Assembly: GCF_001612945.1 (NCBI RefSeq)
Contig: NZ_BDBK01000001.1
Location: 930,001-994,000 of the forward strand
Reading direction: 5' to 3'
Source of the DNA: Nocardia inohanensis NBRC 100128
GTDB taxonomy: Bacteria > Actinomycetota > Actinomycetes > Mycobacteriales > Mycobacteriaceae
DNA length: 64,000 nucleotides
Part shown: positions 63,049 through 64,000 of the stretch, one piece after another
How positions within the stretch are numbered: position 1 is the first letter of the stretch
How the letters are laid out: every line of letters starts with the position of its first letter
Position numbers and translations under genes: made by a program
The notes under the pieces: generated by a model
What the model was told of the DNA's origin: nothing
Databases searched by the model: none
The model's input: only the letters and a program-made list of their open reading frames with translations

Positions 63049-63932
63049 TGGCGGGCATGGCCGAATACAAGGCGAGTCGGACAGCGGTTTTGGTGTGTCA
63101 GGGGCGGGCCGTGGCGGACGGGCGGCGGGCGGTGGGGCGGTTCGCGGATCCGGTGGCGCTCCAGCTGCTCGACGCGGCCGAGCGGGTACCGGTCGAGCAG
63201 GTGCGGGCGGGCGCTCGCCCGCGCGGGTTCGGGGAGAGCATGGAATGGGAGTTGCTCAGCTCCACGGCGGATGTGATGGCGGCGCGCACGGTCGCCATCG
63301 ATGACGCGATTCGGGCAGCCGCCAATCCGCAATTGGTGATTCTGGGCGCGGGCTTGGACGCACGCGCCTGGCGCATGACCGAATTGGCGGGCAGCGAGGT
63401 GTTCGAGGTGGATCAGCCCGCCTCGCAGCAGGACAAGCGGCGGCGGCTCGGGGAGCTGAAGCCGGCGGCGGCCTCGGTGCGATTCGTCGCGGTCGACTTC
63501 GCGCGCGATTCATTGAGCGATCTGCTGGAAGCCTCCGGCCACGACTCGAACCGGCCGACCACCTGGGTGTGGGAGGGCGTGGTGCCCTATCTGACGCCCG
63601 AGCAGGTGGCGGCGACCGTGGAATTGGTGGCGCGTCGATGTGCCCCGGGCAGCCGGTTCGTCATCACCTATTCGACGCCGTCGCGGGCGGCCTCGTTCGG
63701 GCGGAAAGCCTTGCAGGCGTTACTGAAACTGGCCCGGCGCACCGATCCGCTGGAGCACGAACCGCAGCGGTCGACGTGGCGGCCCGAGCAGTGGCGGGAT
63801 CTGCTGGGCGACCACGGCTTCGTGATCACCGACGATCAGGACCTGCTGTCGGTGGCCGAACTGCTCGGAATGACCGTGCGCCGGGCGGACTTTCTCCGCC
63901 TCGGGCACTACGTCGTCGCCGACCGGAACTGA
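63048..63932 (+). CDS. Class I SAM-dependent methyltransferase, LCMT/TIGR00027-like
   Basis: The product has 294 residues. The SAM site is VILGAGLDARAWRM, with VFEVDQPASQQDKR as the acidic loop; TWVWEGVVPYLTPEQVAATV is the family block. These enzymes, numerous in mycobacteria and Nocardia, methylate carboxyl or hydroxyl groups of unknown small molecules. The ATG at 63048 overlaps the AI-2E stop (TAATG), a sign of coupled translation; ATG 63057 is another start. Confidence 0.88.
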   Translation: MAGMAEYKASRTAVLVCQGRAVADGRRAVGRFADPVALQLLDAAERVPVEQVRAGARPRGFGESMEWELLSSTADVMAARTVAIDDAIRAAANPQLVILGAGLDARAWRMTELAGSEVFEVDQPASQQDKRRRLGELKPAAASVRFVAVDFARDSLSDLLEASGHDSNRPTTWVWEGVVPYLTPEQVAATVELVARRCAPGSRFVITYSTPSRAASFGRKALQALLKLARRTDPLEHEPQRSTWRPEQWRDLLGDHGFVITDDQDLLSVAELLGMTVRRADFLRLGHYVVADRN

Positions 63933-63933
63933 C

Positions 63934-64000
63934 TCAGGCGGCCTGGCCGACCGGCTTCGACAGCACGTCGGCGGGCACCGGTTCGCGGGTGCGCATGGCT
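63934..64000 (-). CDS. C-terminal tail of a gene cut by the window edge
   Basis: On the minus strand a frame reads EPVPADVLSKPVGQAA and stops at 63934-63936, one base after the methyltransferase stop. Codon use is normal for the genome, so it is probably the end of a convergent gene. No function can be assigned. Confidence 0.4.
   Translation of the reverse strand, partial: AMRTREPVPADVLSKPVGQAA

Overview
The window looks like chromosome of a high-GC mycolic-acid actinomycete, most likely Nocardia. Third codon positions are almost always G or C. GTG and TTG starts are common. Many genes have a TAnnnT -10 box six to seven bases before the start codon, which points to leaderless mRNAs. The order pgl-opcA-zwf-tal-tkt / ctaB ... 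qor is the one found in Mycobacterium, Rhodococcus and Nocardia. The genus is inferred from family content and synteny only.

Layout. (1) 1-6.7 kb holds the 3'-truncated view of a two-module non-ribosomal peptide synthetase with the order C-A-T-C-A-T-TE. Its first A domain carries a serine code. (2) 7.2-13.4 kb holds an exonuclease, a META-domain lipoprotein and a secreted lipase with a divergent TetR gene, then an acyl-CoA-dehydrogenase-fold monooxygenase and an epoxide hydrolase. (3) 13.4-15.8 kb holds an SGNH hydrolase whose 3' end is duplicated as a 50-bp direct repeat. The two repeats enclose a lower-GC cassette with a small membrane protein, a frameshifted XRE regulator and a flavoprotein. 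(4) 15.8-18.8 kb holds a TetR/lipase pair with a clear palindromic operator and a chimeric pseudogene in which an AraC regulator is joined to a headless SDR. (5) secG lies at 18.9 kb. (6) 19.4-37 kb is accessory: an SDR-thiolase-acyl-CoA ligase operon under a KstR-like palindrome, an epoxide-hydrolase-like protein, an NDH-2-like oxidoreductase, an F420-type reductase, a ComB-like protein, an FG-GAP secreted protein, a STAS protein, an RsbW-like ATPase, two tandem AraC paralogues and a divergent MFS/LysR pair. (7) 37-45 kb is the pentose-phosphate operon (tkt-tal-zwf-opcA-pgl) and the divergent haem O synthase gene ctaB. (8) 45-50.5 kb holds a large low-complexity membrane protein, a TetR-controlled FAD monooxygenase and qor. 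(9) 50.9-57.6 kb is a complete N-acetylglucosamine PTS and catabolic cluster: GntR regulator, EIIA, EIIB, EIIC, HPr, EI, nagA and nagB. Two identical 14-bp palindromes sit between the divergent PTS operons. (10) 57.6-64 kb holds AraC/DUF4345 and XRE/small-protein divergent pairs, a YihY/BrkB-type membrane protein, an AI-2E-type transporter, a methyltransferase and the tail of one more gene.

How the genes work together. The nag-PTS block should import GlcNAc as GlcNAc-6-phosphate, deacetylate it (NagA) and deaminate and isomerise it to fructose-6-phosphate (NagB). That product feeds the pentose-phosphate enzymes encoded nearby. The thiolase operon, lipases and epoxide hydrolases indicate lipid or sterol use. 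No tRNA, rRNA, CRISPR array, transposase or integrase gene was recognised. The strongest candidates for something undescribed are the repeat-flanked cassette at 14.3-15.8 kb, the AraC-SDR chimera at 17.9-18.8 kb and the tandem operators at 52.46-52.49 kb.
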